From: Hymenobacter aerilatus
Lineage (GTDB): Bacteria; Bacteroidota; Bacteroidia; Cytophagales; Hymenobacteraceae
NCBI RefSeq assembly: GCF_022921095.1
Contig: NZ_CP095053.1
Coordinates: forward strand, 3,824,501 to 3,888,500
Direction: 5' to 3'
Length of the DNA: 64,000 bases
A program made the position numbers and the translations under genes. This document shows, piece after piece, positions 51,001 through 59,496 of this stretch. The first letter of the stretch is position 1; each line of letters begins with the position of its first letter. Under the pieces are notes generated by a model. The model searched no databases and was not told the origin of the DNA. It saw only the letters and a program-made list of their open reading frames with translations.

Positions 51001-52907
51001 CAGATAACGAGTGGCACTACGCTACAGTATTCTGCCCCGCTCGTTTCGACGACGCCCGTAGTTTTTCTGTATCACTGACCCCGGTTTCCCAAAGTGGCCC
51101 TGCTGCAACCTACACGGTTAAAGAAACTATGGGACAAAACCACGTTTTCCAATTCCGCTTTAAGGGGGCCATGGTACTAACCGTTGATAACGGTCAAACT
51201 GGAGCTATTGGCATTGTGCAGGCCATTTTCCTGGATAATGATACAATAGCCGCTGCTGTGCCTATCCCTGTGACAGCGCCAGTAGCTACACCAACTCCTC
51301 CACAGCTCACCAGCTTCACTCTGGTAAATGCCGATAACGCCCAAGACATCAAAACACTGACTACCGGCGAGACATTAGACTTAACAGCCTTGCCTACTAA
51401 AAACCTGGCTATCAGAGCCAACACGAGTTCCTCTACGGTAGGTAGCGTTGCCTTCAAGCTTACAGGAGGCCTTGCAAAAGAGATGACAGATAATGCAGCA
51501 GTCTATACTTTGTTTGGCGACGACAATGGACGCTACACGCCTTGGGTTCCGCAGGTAGGCACCTACTCGCTCACGGCTACGGCCTACTCGGCTGGGCAGG
51601 CCAGCGGCACAGCCAGCGCGCCCCTCGCCGTTAGCTTCAGTGTCGTGAACAAGGTGGCCGCTCCGGTTACAGCACCTGCTCCTACCCCTGCGCAACAGGT
51701 TGTGAGCTTCACCCTAGTGAATGCCGACAACTCGCAGGATATTAAGACGTTCATAAATGGCGAAACAATCAATCTAAGCACGCTACCTACTAGGAATCTG
51801 GCTATTCGGGCCAATACCAACCCGGTTACGGTGGGTAGTGTAGTGCTTAGGATGAGTGGTACATTGAGCAAGCAGGTAACGGAAAATATTCCTTTTTACA
51901 CCTTATTTGGCGACAACAACGGGCGCTATACGCCCTGGGTTCCGCAGGTAGGCACCTACTCGCTCACGGCTACGGCCTACTCGGCCGGGCAGGCCGGCGG
52001 CTCAGCCAGCGCGCCTCTCGCCGTTAGCTTTACGCTTACAAATACGGTGGCCAGACCTACCCAAGGCCTCACAGCCATCAGTGTTCCTACTACGAACACA
52101 GATGCTGCGGTATATCGTATCAATGCTGGTGGAAAGCAATTATCCACTGATCGGGGTGTGTTTATGGCCGATAAATACTACACGTCTTCTCCTAGCAATA
52201 CGGCTAACGTCAAGGGAAAGATTGCCGGCACCAACAACCACGAGCTGTATCAAACGGAACGCTATGGTACTAACGGCACCTTCCGGTACGCCCTCCCTGT
52301 AGCCAACGGACAATATACCGTCGTGCTACACTTCGCTGAAACCTTTTGGTCGGAAGCCAGCAAGCGTGTGTTCGATGTGACGTTGGAAGGGAAAAAGGTG
52401 CTTGACGATTATGACATTTACCGTAAAGTAGGTCGCTTTGCTATGAAGACTGAGAGCTTCACAACTACGGTAAAAGACGGCTCACTCAACATCGATTTTA
52501 GTTCCTTGAAATCGGACGGTGGTTCAGATCAGCCACAGGTATGCGCCATTGAGGTGCTATCGGCTAGCACTACCCTAACGGCCACTGCTAGCACGCAATA
52601 TGCTGTGGCCGCCGAGCCCGCTTCGGCTGCTACACCGGTTTTGACTGCCATTTCACTTTCGGCCTACCCTAATCCTACCCCTGATGGACAAGTGACTGTT
52701 ACCCTAGCTGAGCCGCAGACCGGCGACGTATGGTATACCTTGTTTTCGGCCACGGGCAGCGCTGTATCGGGAGGCAAAGCTTCGTTGGGTGCCTTCGGCA
52801 GCGAGCTGAAGCTGGACCTGGGCCGCGGTATGAAGCTACCAGGTACGTACTACCTCTGGTTGCAAAGCAAAACCTGGCAGTCGCGCTTCAAGATTGTGCG
52901 TCAGTAA
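48060..52907 (+). CDS. Giant T9SS-secreted surface protein with malectin-like domain
   Basis: This 1615-residue protein has a signal peptide (FHAFLLALFIANKSAAQ). A FlgD-like segment at about 23-95 (TLWSAVPYPAGNQTAFWDGKDDNGQTV) and a large NHL-like propeller region to about 450 follow. A fibronectin III domain is at about 778-866 (SRLQLSWQPVPGATSYTVSYS). Two tandem repeats of about 115-125 residues lie at about 1080-1330 (SFTLVNADN...). A malectin-like domain is at about 1340-1500 (YRINAGGKQLSTDRGVFMADKYY). A type A T9SS sorting domain forms the last 80 residues (AYPNPTPDGQVTVTL ... FKIVRQ). It is probably exported by the type IX system and fixed at the surface. It could bind the polysaccharide made by the cluster just upstream; that link is inferred. 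Confidence 0.9.
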   Translation: MFRRFTPLAFHAFLLALFIANKSAAQTKIQFALGQNSITSAGAYAPDGTLIRTLWSAVPYPAGNQTAFWDGKDDNGQTVAKGSYEIRVLSHNMQYRWDGAIGNTSLAQSGPRVFQGYLPIRDIAVTDTAAYYVTGFNEGQSNLHRFSHNNTRSQYNLGRVDGFTAFTLLDTDGTNLYMANNEGGVYDGGRVSFVYARRISDNTEVRFAAGREIRLNANATNQYYPSVLDLDATSPSFSPSGVTVLSNAATGLAVQKKGQILAVAHRNQHVIRLFDKTSGQLLRTINIAYPGSLSMTPTGDLWAVAGNNVVRYTNLSSNPTVATTITGLNKPLAIATDPSNDDIVLIADGGTSQQVKAFSANGGMLWTYGQAGGYLLNGNEVRNDKLWFHHSMLGETTFITVLPDHSFWVGDIANSRCLHISAARTYQEQIMYQPHSYATSVDANNPSRVFNEFLEFKVDYSKPIGESWTLIRNWRAGLSTDYVGFFQGVRQVATLSNGRTYALLRNVKQDFIELAELTGIKLRPTGIRPARTTDEAASLMPDGSLNLAPFNPRPGTTVTWYTRPLSGFDGANNPQWATPIALASAPAGSTDPVSRTGGIGDIATPVTSSKVVVSLDYSKNNGWHLGGLLQGSNKWLWKASPTGPLNGKGNYDIGNGVQYGGNTVLSTGRHILYGYHGEFWNNAQAGQFMHFYDNGLFVGQFGETTKNHDSREGIIAGAAGNAVSPDLASVNGETYLWVNDEGGHGPQRWHLVGTGTVLEAKGTGEVGGTIIVTAPSATFPQQLTATPSESRLQLSWQPVPGATSYTVSYSTTPGGPYNTVSRIGSTGYTLPNLTNGIPYYVSVAAQLASGAGPSSAEVMATPLAANATVQAVGHQASNNTEFVVDPSAPSKNNPSLQLQAPLRYASEPLAFSKVGRKGYILFNWNSDGSDNTNVQAPFKINKGTGWRVDSYLKFQFRVNGALGKDAGLYSSPAGKITIDVADNEWHYATVFCPARFDDARSFSVSLTPVSQSGPAATYTVKETMGQNHVFQFRFKGAMVLTVDNGQTGAIGIVQAIFLDNDTIAAAVPIPVTAPVATPTPPQLTSFTLVNADNAQDIKTLTTGETLDLTALPTKNLAIRANTSSSTVGSVAFKLTGGLAKEMTDNAAVYTLFGDDNGRYTPWVPQVGTYSLTATAYSAGQASGTASAPLAVSFSVVNKVAAPVTAPAPTPAQQVVSFTLVNADNSQDIKTFINGETINLSTLPTRNLAIRANTNPVTVGSVVLRMSGTLSKQVTENIPFYTLFGDNNGRYTPWVPQVGTYSLTATAYSAGQAGGSASAPLAVSFTLTNTVARPTQGLTAISVPTTNTDAAVYRINAGGKQLSTDRGVFMADKYYTSSPSNTANVKGKIAGTNNHELYQTERYGTNGTFRYALPVANGQYTVVLHFAETFWSEASKRVFDVTLEGKKVLDDYDIYRKVGRFAMKTESFTTTVKDGSLNIDFSSLKSDGGSDQPQVCAIEVLSASTTLTATASTQYAVAAEPASAATPVLTAISLSAYPNPTPDGQVTVTLAEPQTGDVWYTLFSATGSAVSGGKASLGAFGSELKLDLGRGMKLPGTYYLWLQSKTWQSRFKIVRQ
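51300..52040 (+). repeat. Internal tandem repeat of the surface protein gene
   Basis: Two copies of a repeat of about 390 bp. Their last 105 bp (51531-51635 and 51922-52026) differ at only a few positions, whereas the first parts have drifted far more. This suggests recent gene conversion or partial duplication. Confidence 0.8.
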
Positions 52908-52919
52908 CGCTCTGTATTT

Positions 52920-52953
52920 CCCCCACATACACTCTACAGAGAATATGTGGGGG
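52920..52953 (+). terminator. Hairpin terminator of the surface protein gene
   Basis: A perfect 10-bp stem (CCCCCACATA / TATGTGGGGG), 12 bp after the stop codon, with a 14-nt loop. Confidence 0.65.
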
Positions 52954-52995
52954 AAGTAGAAACAGTTCGGGCCTGCTAGTGGTATTGAGTGTAGT

Positions 52996-54018
52996 ATGCA
53001 CGAACCAACTTCTTCCTTCGATACTGTTGTAATAGGCGCGGGCCCGGTAGGGCTGGCGTGTGCTCTTGAAATACAGCGCCGGGGCTTCACCGTGTGCGTA
53101 GTGGATAAGGGTGCCTTAGTTAACTCCCTGGTAGGCTACCCCAACCAGATGGAGTTCTTCTCTACCCCAGAGCTGCTGGAAATTGGAGGCTACCCCATGC
53201 CTACCAATCACTACAAGCCACTTCGCGAAGACGCCCTCGATTACTACCGCCGGGTAGCTCAGGCCGAAAAGCTGACACTGCGACTATACGAGCGCGTGGT
53301 ACGGTTAGAAGGCGAAGCGAACCACTACGAAGTAGTGACCACCAAGGGACGCATTGCTACCCGGTTTGTAGTGGTGGCCACCGGTTTTTTCGATGTGCCG
53401 GTAAAGATGAACGTGCCGGGCGAGGACCTGCCCAACGTCAGCCACTACTACAAGGAGCCGTACACGCACGTGGATCAGCGAGTGGTGGTGGTAGGCGCTA
53501 AGAACTCCTCGGCCAAAGCGGCTTTGCAGTTGCTGCGCGCCGGTGCACACGTAACGCTGGTGGTGCGTAGCGCCGAATTGTCGCCCTCGGTGAAGTACTG
53601 GATACGGCCGGACCTGGAGAATCGTATCAAGGAGGGGCGCATCAAGGCTTACTTCAACTCAACCATTCAGGAAATCCGGCCTACCGAAGTAAATTTGGCC
53701 ACGCCGGAGGGCTTGGTTACCCTACCCACCGATTTCACCTACGCCCTCACCGGCTACCGTCCCGACTACTCCTTACTGGCGGCCTTAGGCATTACCACGC
53801 AGGATGATGCGGCGCGTACGCCTACCCATGATCAGGAGACGTTTGAAACCAACCGGTCCGGCGTCTATATAGCCGGCACCGTATGTGGCGGCCTGAACAC
53901 CAGCCGCTGGTTTATTGAGAATGGCCGCTACCATGCGGCTGTTATTGCGGCTCACCTGGCCGGTGAAGCAGCTCCCGCCACGCCACAGATTATCCAGCCA
54001 GTGCAGTTGTCGAAGTAG
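52996..54018 (+). CDS. ypdA: YpdA family bacillithiol disulfide reductase
   Basis: This 340-residue FAD/NADPH flavoenzyme starts with the FAD-binding loop DTVVIGAGPVGLACALEIQ. The NADPH loop is VVVVGAKNSSAKAAL, and the terminal SGVYIAGTVCGGLNTSRWFIENGRYHA carries the Cys (TVCGG) conserved in YpdA. The family reduces bacillithiol disulfide. The gene suggests that the organism uses bacillithiol, as other Bacteroidota do. It is cytosolic and appears monocistronic, with terminators on both sides. Confidence 0.93.
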   Translation: MHEPTSSFDTVVIGAGPVGLACALEIQRRGFTVCVVDKGALVNSLVGYPNQMEFFSTPELLEIGGYPMPTNHYKPLREDALDYYRRVAQAEKLTLRLYERVVRLEGEANHYEVVTTKGRIATRFVVVATGFFDVPVKMNVPGEDLPNVSHYYKEPYTHVDQRVVVVGAKNSSAKAALQLLRAGAHVTLVVRSAELSPSVKYWIRPDLENRIKEGRIKAYFNSTIQEIRPTEVNLATPEGLVTLPTDFTYALTGYRPDYSLLAALGITTQDDAARTPTHDQETFETNRSGVYIAGTVCGGLNTSRWFIENGRYHAAVIAAHLAGEAAPATPQIIQPVQLSK

Positions 54019-54031
54019 CCGCACCATCCAG

Positions 54032-54073
54032 CTAAAAAAGCCGGTTCCAGCAATCTGGAACCGGCTTTTTTAG
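54032..54073. terminator. Bidirectional terminator between convergent genes
   Basis: A stem of 17 bp or more (AAAAAAGCCGGTTCCAG with its complement) and a CAAT loop, with A and T runs on the outer sides. It serves both ypdA and the convergent GDSL gene. Confidence 0.9.
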
Positions 54074-54089
54074 TTGCTACGCGCTGTTG

Positions 54090-55520
54090 TTAGTTAGGGA
54101 ACCGAACACCCCGATAATCCAGCGGATTTAGCTGAGGTACGCTTGCGTTATACTTCGCATTGATGACTTTAATCATCTCATTGGCCACAATGGCATAGCC
54201 GCGGGGCGTGAGATGCACGCCATCCAGCGAGAATAGGTTGCCACTCACAAATCCAGTTGTATTCTGCACACCATTCACCACAATGCCGCCAGCTGCCACC
54301 CGGGCAAAGAAAGCGTTAATGTCGAGTAGGGCCAGGTTTTTCTCGTTGGCTTTTACCGCTATGGCGTTGTTGAACGCTGTTGTAGCTGTACGAACCAAAC
54401 CCTGTTCTACATCATCCAGCACGAAAAGACTAGGGATAGGGTTGGCGGCACTCGTTCCAAACGTTGCGGTGGTGTCGATACCATAGGCGGCCAGGAAGAG
54501 TGGGAAACCAGCAGCAGGCTGGCCGCTTTGACTGTAGACAAACCGCCAGGCCCGTCCCGTACGTTGGTTGATCAGGCGGACGTAGGGTGACGAAAGTAGT
54601 GTAAACAACTGCCGCCCGGTACCGGCAGCATCCCGTATGTCGGTGGTTGCAATTTGTTTGCGGTTAGAAGAAGTTGGGCCACCAAACGCAGAACCTGTTT
54701 GGATGATCAGACCCGGCACACTCGCCGCTGTCAGCGTGGCTTTCAATACTGGCCCTACCGTCGTAAAGAACGGTACAGTAGTTACATCAGGAATATTAAC
54801 TACGAGCCCTTTCGCGCCATTAGCGGTTAGGGCATTCACGAGTTTATTGTTTTTATCCGTGAAATCAGTTGTGGCTGTGATGTTGCTAGCCGCGCCGCCC
54901 GCCGTAGCATAGCCCAACACATCGTTGTTACCTAGCCAGTTGGTGAAGAAGGTAGGATTAGAAGCAGCTGCTCGCGCTAAGTATGTCTGCGTAGCCTGTG
55001 CATCGGGAGTGATTCGCTCAAAATACGGATTACCCTGCGTGCTACCATATCCGGCCGTTTCGATATCTGAAAGGCGAATACCGGGCACACCCAAGTTATT
55101 AACCGGGTCGGTGTATTTGGTGTAAAGTGGGCGTGCGGCAGTGGCGCCGGAACGCAGGGCCAAGTTAGTGGTCACGTTGCCCGTAACCGGGGTTCCGTCA
55201 CTGGCGAAACCCGTTATGCGCAGATAACCCGACCCGTTTTCCTGGCCCGCGGCGAACAGCGGCTGCGCGAAGTCGCCGCCGCCAACTGCCCGGAACTGTT
55301 GAGCCAGCATAGAGGGGTAGGAATTCTGCTGACCTTCCAGGTACAGGCCTCCATCGGCAAAACCAGCCGTGAGGGAGTTGCCTACGGCAATGTAGCGGGA
55401 GAAGTCGGCGGTGCCGGCGCTGGTTTTTACTTCATCTTCCAGGTCGGGCTGGCAGGCAGAGAGGCTAAGCCCTAGTAGCGCCAGAAACGGCACTACTTTA
55501 CGAAAAGTAATTGTATACAT
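54090..55520 (-). CDS. SGNH/GDSL-type hydrolase lipoprotein
   Basis: This 476-residue lipoprotein has a signal ending LGLSLSAC. The esterase blocks are GNSLTAGF (block I, nucleophile Ser), WLGNNDVLG (block III, Asn) and SLDGVHLTPRGYAI (block V, Asp and His). It is probably in the periplasm or on the outer membrane and hydrolyses esters or lipids. It is followed, 24 bp upstream on the same strand, by the FadL-type porin gene. That arrangement suggests joint use of lipids or hydrophobic compounds. Confidence 0.93.
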   Translation of the reverse strand: MYTITFRKVVPFLALLGLSLSACQPDLEDEVKTSAGTADFSRYIAVGNSLTAGFADGGLYLEGQQNSYPSMLAQQFRAVGGGDFAQPLFAAGQENGSGYLRITGFASDGTPVTGNVTTNLALRSGATAARPLYTKYTDPVNNLGVPGIRLSDIETAGYGSTQGNPYFERITPDAQATQTYLARAAASNPTFFTNWLGNNDVLGYATAGGAASNITATTDFTDKNNKLVNALTANGAKGLVVNIPDVTTVPFFTTVGPVLKATLTAASVPGLIIQTGSAFGGPTSSNRKQIATTDIRDAAGTGRQLFTLLSSPYVRLINQRTGRAWRFVYSQSGQPAAGFPLFLAAYGIDTTATFGTSAANPIPSLFVLDDVEQGLVRTATTAFNNAIAVKANEKNLALLDINAFFARVAAGGIVVNGVQNTTGFVSGNLFSLDGVHLTPRGYAIVANEMIKVINAKYNASVPQLNPLDYRGVRFPN

Positions 55521-55544
55521 GGGTTGAAAGCGGGGGATGGGAAA

Positions 55545-56798
55545 TTAGAAAGTGTAGTTCAGGCCCAGGCCCGGAATCACGATATTGGTTTTGTAAGTGC
55601 CCGCTACCCGGTCGGTGGTGCCGTTGTTGAGCAAGTCGGCTTGGGTTTCGGTCCGCTTCAGGATGCGGATAAACTGCCCCGACAGGTCCAGGCTGAACTT
55701 ACCGAAGGCATAAGAGGCGCCTACGGTGCCACTCACACGGTCATTGTCGGGCGTCTCGGGGGTTACGTAGCCGTCGGGTACGGGCGTCATGTCATACGAG
55801 CCGCCGGCACGTACCGTCAGGCCGCTGGTGAGTTTATACTGGCCACCTAGGCGGAACGTCAGGGCATCTTCGTAATTGCGCTTGGAAACGCTGGTAGTTT
55901 GCCCGTTGATCTGCTGGTCGAAATCGAAGCGTAGCTCGCGGTACTTGCTCCACTGTACAAAGTTGACATCGAAGCCGATGGTCAGGTTTTCATTGGGCAT
56001 CACGCCAATACCCACCGAGGTGGTAGCAGGCAGCGGCAGGGTAGCGCCAAACTTGGTAGCCTGAAAGCGCGACTGGAACGCCGTCGGGATGTTAGAGAAC
56101 GTCACGTCGCCGTCGTTGTCTACTACAGCGTCTAGTTTGGAGCGGTGGCTGATACCAATGCTCAGCTTATCGGAAGGCTTGTAGTAGATGCCCGCGTTGA
56201 AGCCCAGCTTGGTTTTGGCTTTGCCATCCAGCTCCACGTGACCATAGGAGTCGGGTAGGGCGATGTCGCGCTGGAGGTTTACGGCGCCGTAAGCCAGCAC
56301 CACTAGGCCAGCGCCCACGCTCAGCTCGTCGGTAATGGCGTAGCTGAAGGTAGGCTGCACGAAGACAGATTTCAGATCAATATCCGTGAGGGCGGTGCGC
56401 CCTTCCCAACCGTTGGCATATTGCAGCTTGCTGCCGAAAGGCGTATACACGGCAATACCCGCCCGAAATTTACCCTCGGCTGGGCCGAAGCCCGCATACA
56501 GGCTGAAGGGCGTTACCACGCTGTTGCGCAGCTCGCGTTGCATGTTGCTCCCCTCTGCCACGAAAGCGCTACGGGCAAGCGTTATGTTACCGCCTAGCTG
56601 CACGCCCCGCTCCCGCACCATGGCCAGTGCGCCAGGGTTGTAGAACATAGCGGCCTGGTCTAGCGACAGGCCTACCCCTACGCCGCCCATACCATTGTTT
56701 TTGATACCAGCCAGCGTTACCTGGTAGCCACCGGCCACAGCACTGCCAGTACCAGCAAGCAGCGCACCACTCACGAGGAGTAAAGATTTAAGCTTCAT
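55545..56798 (-). CDS. FadL/OmpP1/TodX family outer membrane porin
   Basis: This 417-residue outer membrane protein has a signal peptide (KSLLLVSGALLAGTGSAVA). The FadL N-terminal hatch is GGYQVTLAGIKNNGMGGVGVGLSLDQAAMFYNPGAL, and a 14-stranded barrel ends with ...LGLNYTF (terminal Phe). The family moves fatty acids or other hydrophobic molecules into the cell. The start at 56798 was set by the signal peptide. It lies 24 bp before the GDSL hydrolase gene and is probably in one operon with it. Confidence 0.94.
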   Translation of the reverse strand: MKLKSLLLVSGALLAGTGSAVAGGYQVTLAGIKNNGMGGVGVGLSLDQAAMFYNPGALAMVRERGVQLGGNITLARSAFVAEGSNMQRELRNSVVTPFSLYAGFGPAEGKFRAGIAVYTPFGSKLQYANGWEGRTALTDIDLKSVFVQPTFSYAITDELSVGAGLVVLAYGAVNLQRDIALPDSYGHVELDGKAKTKLGFNAGIYYKPSDKLSIGISHRSKLDAVVDNDGDVTFSNIPTAFQSRFQATKFGATLPLPATTSVGIGVMPNENLTIGFDVNFVQWSKYRELRFDFDQQINGQTTSVSKRNYEDALTFRLGGQYKLTSGLTVRAGGSYDMTPVPDGYVTPETPDNDRVSGTVGASYAFGKFSLDLSGQFIRILKRTETQADLLNNGTTDRVAGTYKTNIVIPGLGLNYTF

Positions 56799-56961
56799 AG
56801 AGGAATAAAAAGGTGAGATTTTAAGGGAAGCAGAGACGAGATTCAACGCAATTAAATGTAGAAAGAAAACTCGGATAAAGTATGCTTGCCGAGTAGTTTA
56901 CGTTTTGTCGCAATCGTTTCCACTATTGGGCTGCAAAGCAACAAAAAGCCTACCGTTCTTG

Positions 56962-57768
56962 CTATACTTTCCTGACCTCGCTTGCGCGTATATCAAGGAC
57001 TTGTCCCTGCACTAGTACATGCACATGCAGGTTGAGCATACTCACGGGCTCGCCCTGCTCAATCTGCTCCAGGTTGTGGCTGTGCAGGTGCTGGCCATCT
57101 AGCACCACTACTTGACCGTACCCAAACACTTCGGCCTGTTGCCCCTGGCGTATAATGATGCCCGTCTCCTCACCTACGCCCAGGCCCAGACAATGGGCGT
57201 GCGCAAGCAGAGCATGCGCCAAGCGCCCAAACCGACTACGCTCCACAAAATGCTGATCAATAAGCAGGTGCGGTAGCAGCCCCAGTCCCGGCAGCACCTC
57301 AATACCGCCCTTGCGCAGCGCCCGCCACCCTTGCCCTCCTACCAGCATGTAGGCGGGTAGGGCTGCCGCCCCGGCGCTGGTGCCCGCCACCAGAAATGCG
57401 GCATCCGTCTGGAAACGGTGGCGCAATACACGCAGGAATTCGGTATCGGCCAGAAAATCGGTGATGCGCTCCTGGTCGCCGCCCGTGAAGAACACCAGCG
57501 CCGCCTGGTGCAGGCGGCGCAGGGTAGCGGGGTGGTCGGCGGGGTGGTGCTCGTCGATGGCCAGATGGTGTACCTGCTGGCAGCCCAGCTCGCGCAAGGC
57601 TTGCTCATAGGCTGCCGCTGTAGCGGCTACATCCCGCGAGGCTGTGGTAATGATTTCGACGGGTAGCGCCGGCGAAGGCAGCAGGGCGCACAACTGGACC
57701 AACAGAACGTCATCGTCGCCTCCACCAAAGGCAACGATGGTTCCGAGCGGAAAGTCAGATGGAAGCAT
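56962..57768 (-). CDS. Cyanophycinase-like S51 peptidase
   Basis: This 268-residue soluble protein matches peptidase S51: LGTIVAFGGGDDD, LVFFTGGDQERI, the nucleophile Ser in GTSAGAAALP, LIDQHFVERSRFGRLAHA and GLGVGEETGIII. Members cleave beta-aspartyl-arginine (cyanophycin) or release N-terminal Asp. No cyanophycin synthetase is seen in the window, so the substrate is open. No signal peptide is present, so it is likely cytosolic. Confidence 0.9.
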   Translation of the reverse strand: MLPSDFPLGTIVAFGGGDDDVLLVQLCALLPSPALPVEIITTASRDVAATAAAYEQALRELGCQQVHHLAIDEHHPADHPATLRRLHQAALVFFTGGDQERITDFLADTEFLRVLRHRFQTDAAFLVAGTSAGAAALPAYMLVGGQGWRALRKGGIEVLPGLGLLPHLLIDQHFVERSRFGRLAHALLAHAHCLGLGVGEETGIIIRQGQQAEVFGYGQVVVLDGQHLHSHNLEQIEQGEPVSMLNLHVHVLVQGQVLDIRASEVRKV

Positions 57769-57971
57769 TCAGGGCGGATAGAGAAGGCCTACAAGTAGTA
57801 GGCAACAAAATAAAATAAAGCGTCGCCCACCGGCAGCAACAGGACCAACCCGTCTGTATTGCTGCGGCAAGCTGCCGGGAAGTACGCGAAGCACCGGCCG
57901 AAGGACGTACGATTCGTAAAAAAATCGGTATCGATGCTGCCAAACGCCACAGTTAACCGGCCGTATTCTTC

Positions 57972-57979
57972 TACTTTTG
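57972..57979 (+). promoter_or_regulatory. Candidate -7 box for mgtE
   Basis: TACTTTTG matches TAnnTTTG and lies 58 nt upstream of the mgtE ATG. A -33 element is not clear. Confidence 0.35.
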
Positions 57980-58037
57980 CGCGTTCAAGTGTACCAAATG
58001 TCGTTGCCTAGCGAAAAACACCTCCCGTAGTTATTGT

Positions 58038-59420
58038 ATGAATCAGCACCCGACCACCGAGTTCATCACGTCCCTGATTCAGGAGGGCGAGTTTTTCAAA
58101 CTCAAGGAAGTATTAAAAAAGTTTGAGCCGGGCGAGGTAGTAGAGCTGATTGAGGAGGAAGAAGAGCGCGAACAGCTAATTATCTTTCGCTTGCTGCCCT
58201 TGCAGTTGGCCACGCAGGTATTTGAGTACCTCGACCTGGATATTCAGCGGCACTTTCTGGCCAACTTGGCGCAGGACAAGGTTACGGACATCCTCAACGA
58301 GATGTCGCCCGACGACCGCACAGCCCTACTGGAGTTCCTACCCGATGAGCTGGTGCGGGAGCTAATTCAGACGCTCTCGGAGCCGGAGCGCCGGGTGACG
58401 CTGGAACTGCTGGGCTACCCTGAGTACTCGGTAGGCCGCCTAATGACGCCCGATTACATTGCCATTCGCGAGAACTGGACTGTGCAGCAGGTGCTCGACT
58501 ACATTCGCCGCCACGGTGGGCAGTCGGAAACGCTGAGCGTGCTGTACGTGACCGACAGCCGCGGCCGACTTATCGACGATATCCGCATCCGGGAGTTTCT
58601 GCTGGCCGATCCGCAAACCCGCGTGAACGAGCTGATGGACAACCGCTTCGTGCATCTGCAAACCATGCAGGACCAGGAAGAAGCCATTGAGGTGTTCCGG
58701 CGCAACGACCGCGTGGCCCTACCTGTGGTGAACAGCGACGGTATTCTCTACGGCATCGTGACCATCGACGATATTCTGGACATTCGGGAAGAGGAAGATA
58801 CCGAGGACATCCAGAAGCTGGGCGGTTCCGAAGCCCTGGACGAGCCCTACCTCACCATCTCGCTCACCAAGATGATTCAGAAGCGGGCCGGCTGGCTGGT
58901 GGTGCTGTTTTTGGGTGAGATGCTGACGGCCACGGCCATGGGCTTCTTTGAAGGTGAGATTGAGAAGGCGGTGGTACTGGCGCTGTTTGTGCCGCTCATT
59001 ATTTCCAGCGGCGGCAATGCTGGCTCACAAGCTACCTCGCTCATTATCCGAGCCATGTCGCTGGGCGAGCTGACGGTGGGTGAATGGTGGAAGGTGATGC
59101 GCCGGGAGTTGCTTTCGGGCGCGTTGCTGGGCGGTATTCTGGGCGCGGTGGGCTTCCTGCGTATCCTGATCTGGCAGCAAACCGGCTTCTATGATTATGG
59201 CTCGCACTGGTTTCTGGTGGGCTGTACAGTAGGGCTGTCGTTGGTAGGCATTGTGCTGTGGGGGTCGTTGTCGGGCTCCATGCTGCCGCTGCTGCTCAAG
59301 AAGCTAGGCTTCGACCCGGCCACATCCTCAGCACCGTTTGTGGCGACGTTGGTCGACGTGACGGGGCTGATTATCTACTTTTCGGTGGCTACGCTGTTCC
59401 TGAGCGGCACGCTGTTGTAA
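58038..59420 (+). CDS. mgtE: Magnesium transporter MgtE
   Basis: This 460-residue inner-membrane Mg2+ channel has an N domain of helical repeats at about 10-130 (MSPDDRTALLEFLPDELVRELI). A CBS pair lies at about 135-255 (VGRLMTPDYIAIRENWTVQQVL). Five membrane helices follow with the conserved FVPLIISSGGNAGSQATSLIIRAM pore region. Low Mg2+ opens the channel through the N and CBS domains. The gene appears monocistronic. No Mg2+ riboswitch is recognised upstream. Confidence 0.96.
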   Translation: MNQHPTTEFITSLIQEGEFFKLKEVLKKFEPGEVVELIEEEEEREQLIIFRLLPLQLATQVFEYLDLDIQRHFLANLAQDKVTDILNEMSPDDRTALLEFLPDELVRELIQTLSEPERRVTLELLGYPEYSVGRLMTPDYIAIRENWTVQQVLDYIRRHGGQSETLSVLYVTDSRGRLIDDIRIREFLLADPQTRVNELMDNRFVHLQTMQDQEEAIEVFRRNDRVALPVVNSDGILYGIVTIDDILDIREEEDTEDIQKLGGSEALDEPYLTISLTKMIQKRAGWLVVLFLGEMLTATAMGFFEGEIEKAVVLALFVPLIISSGGNAGSQATSLIIRAMSLGELTVGEWWKVMRRELLSGALLGGILGAVGFLRILIWQQTGFYDYGSHWFLVGCTVGLSLVGIVLWGSLSGSMLPLLLKKLGFDPATSSAPFVATLVDVTGLIIYFSVATLFLSGTLL

Positions 59421-59482
59421 GGCAGTGTAGAGACGGCTTGCAGACGCCATCGGTGACAGAGTATGCGTCCCAAGGATTTCCC

Positions 59483-59490
59483 TACCTTGG
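59483..59490 (+). promoter_or_regulatory. Candidate -7-like box
   Basis: TACCTTGG (one mismatch to TAnnTTTG) ends 6 nt before the ATG of the lipoprotein gene at 59497, like the box at 25744-25751. Confidence 0.25.
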
Positions 59491-59496
59491 CAACCT

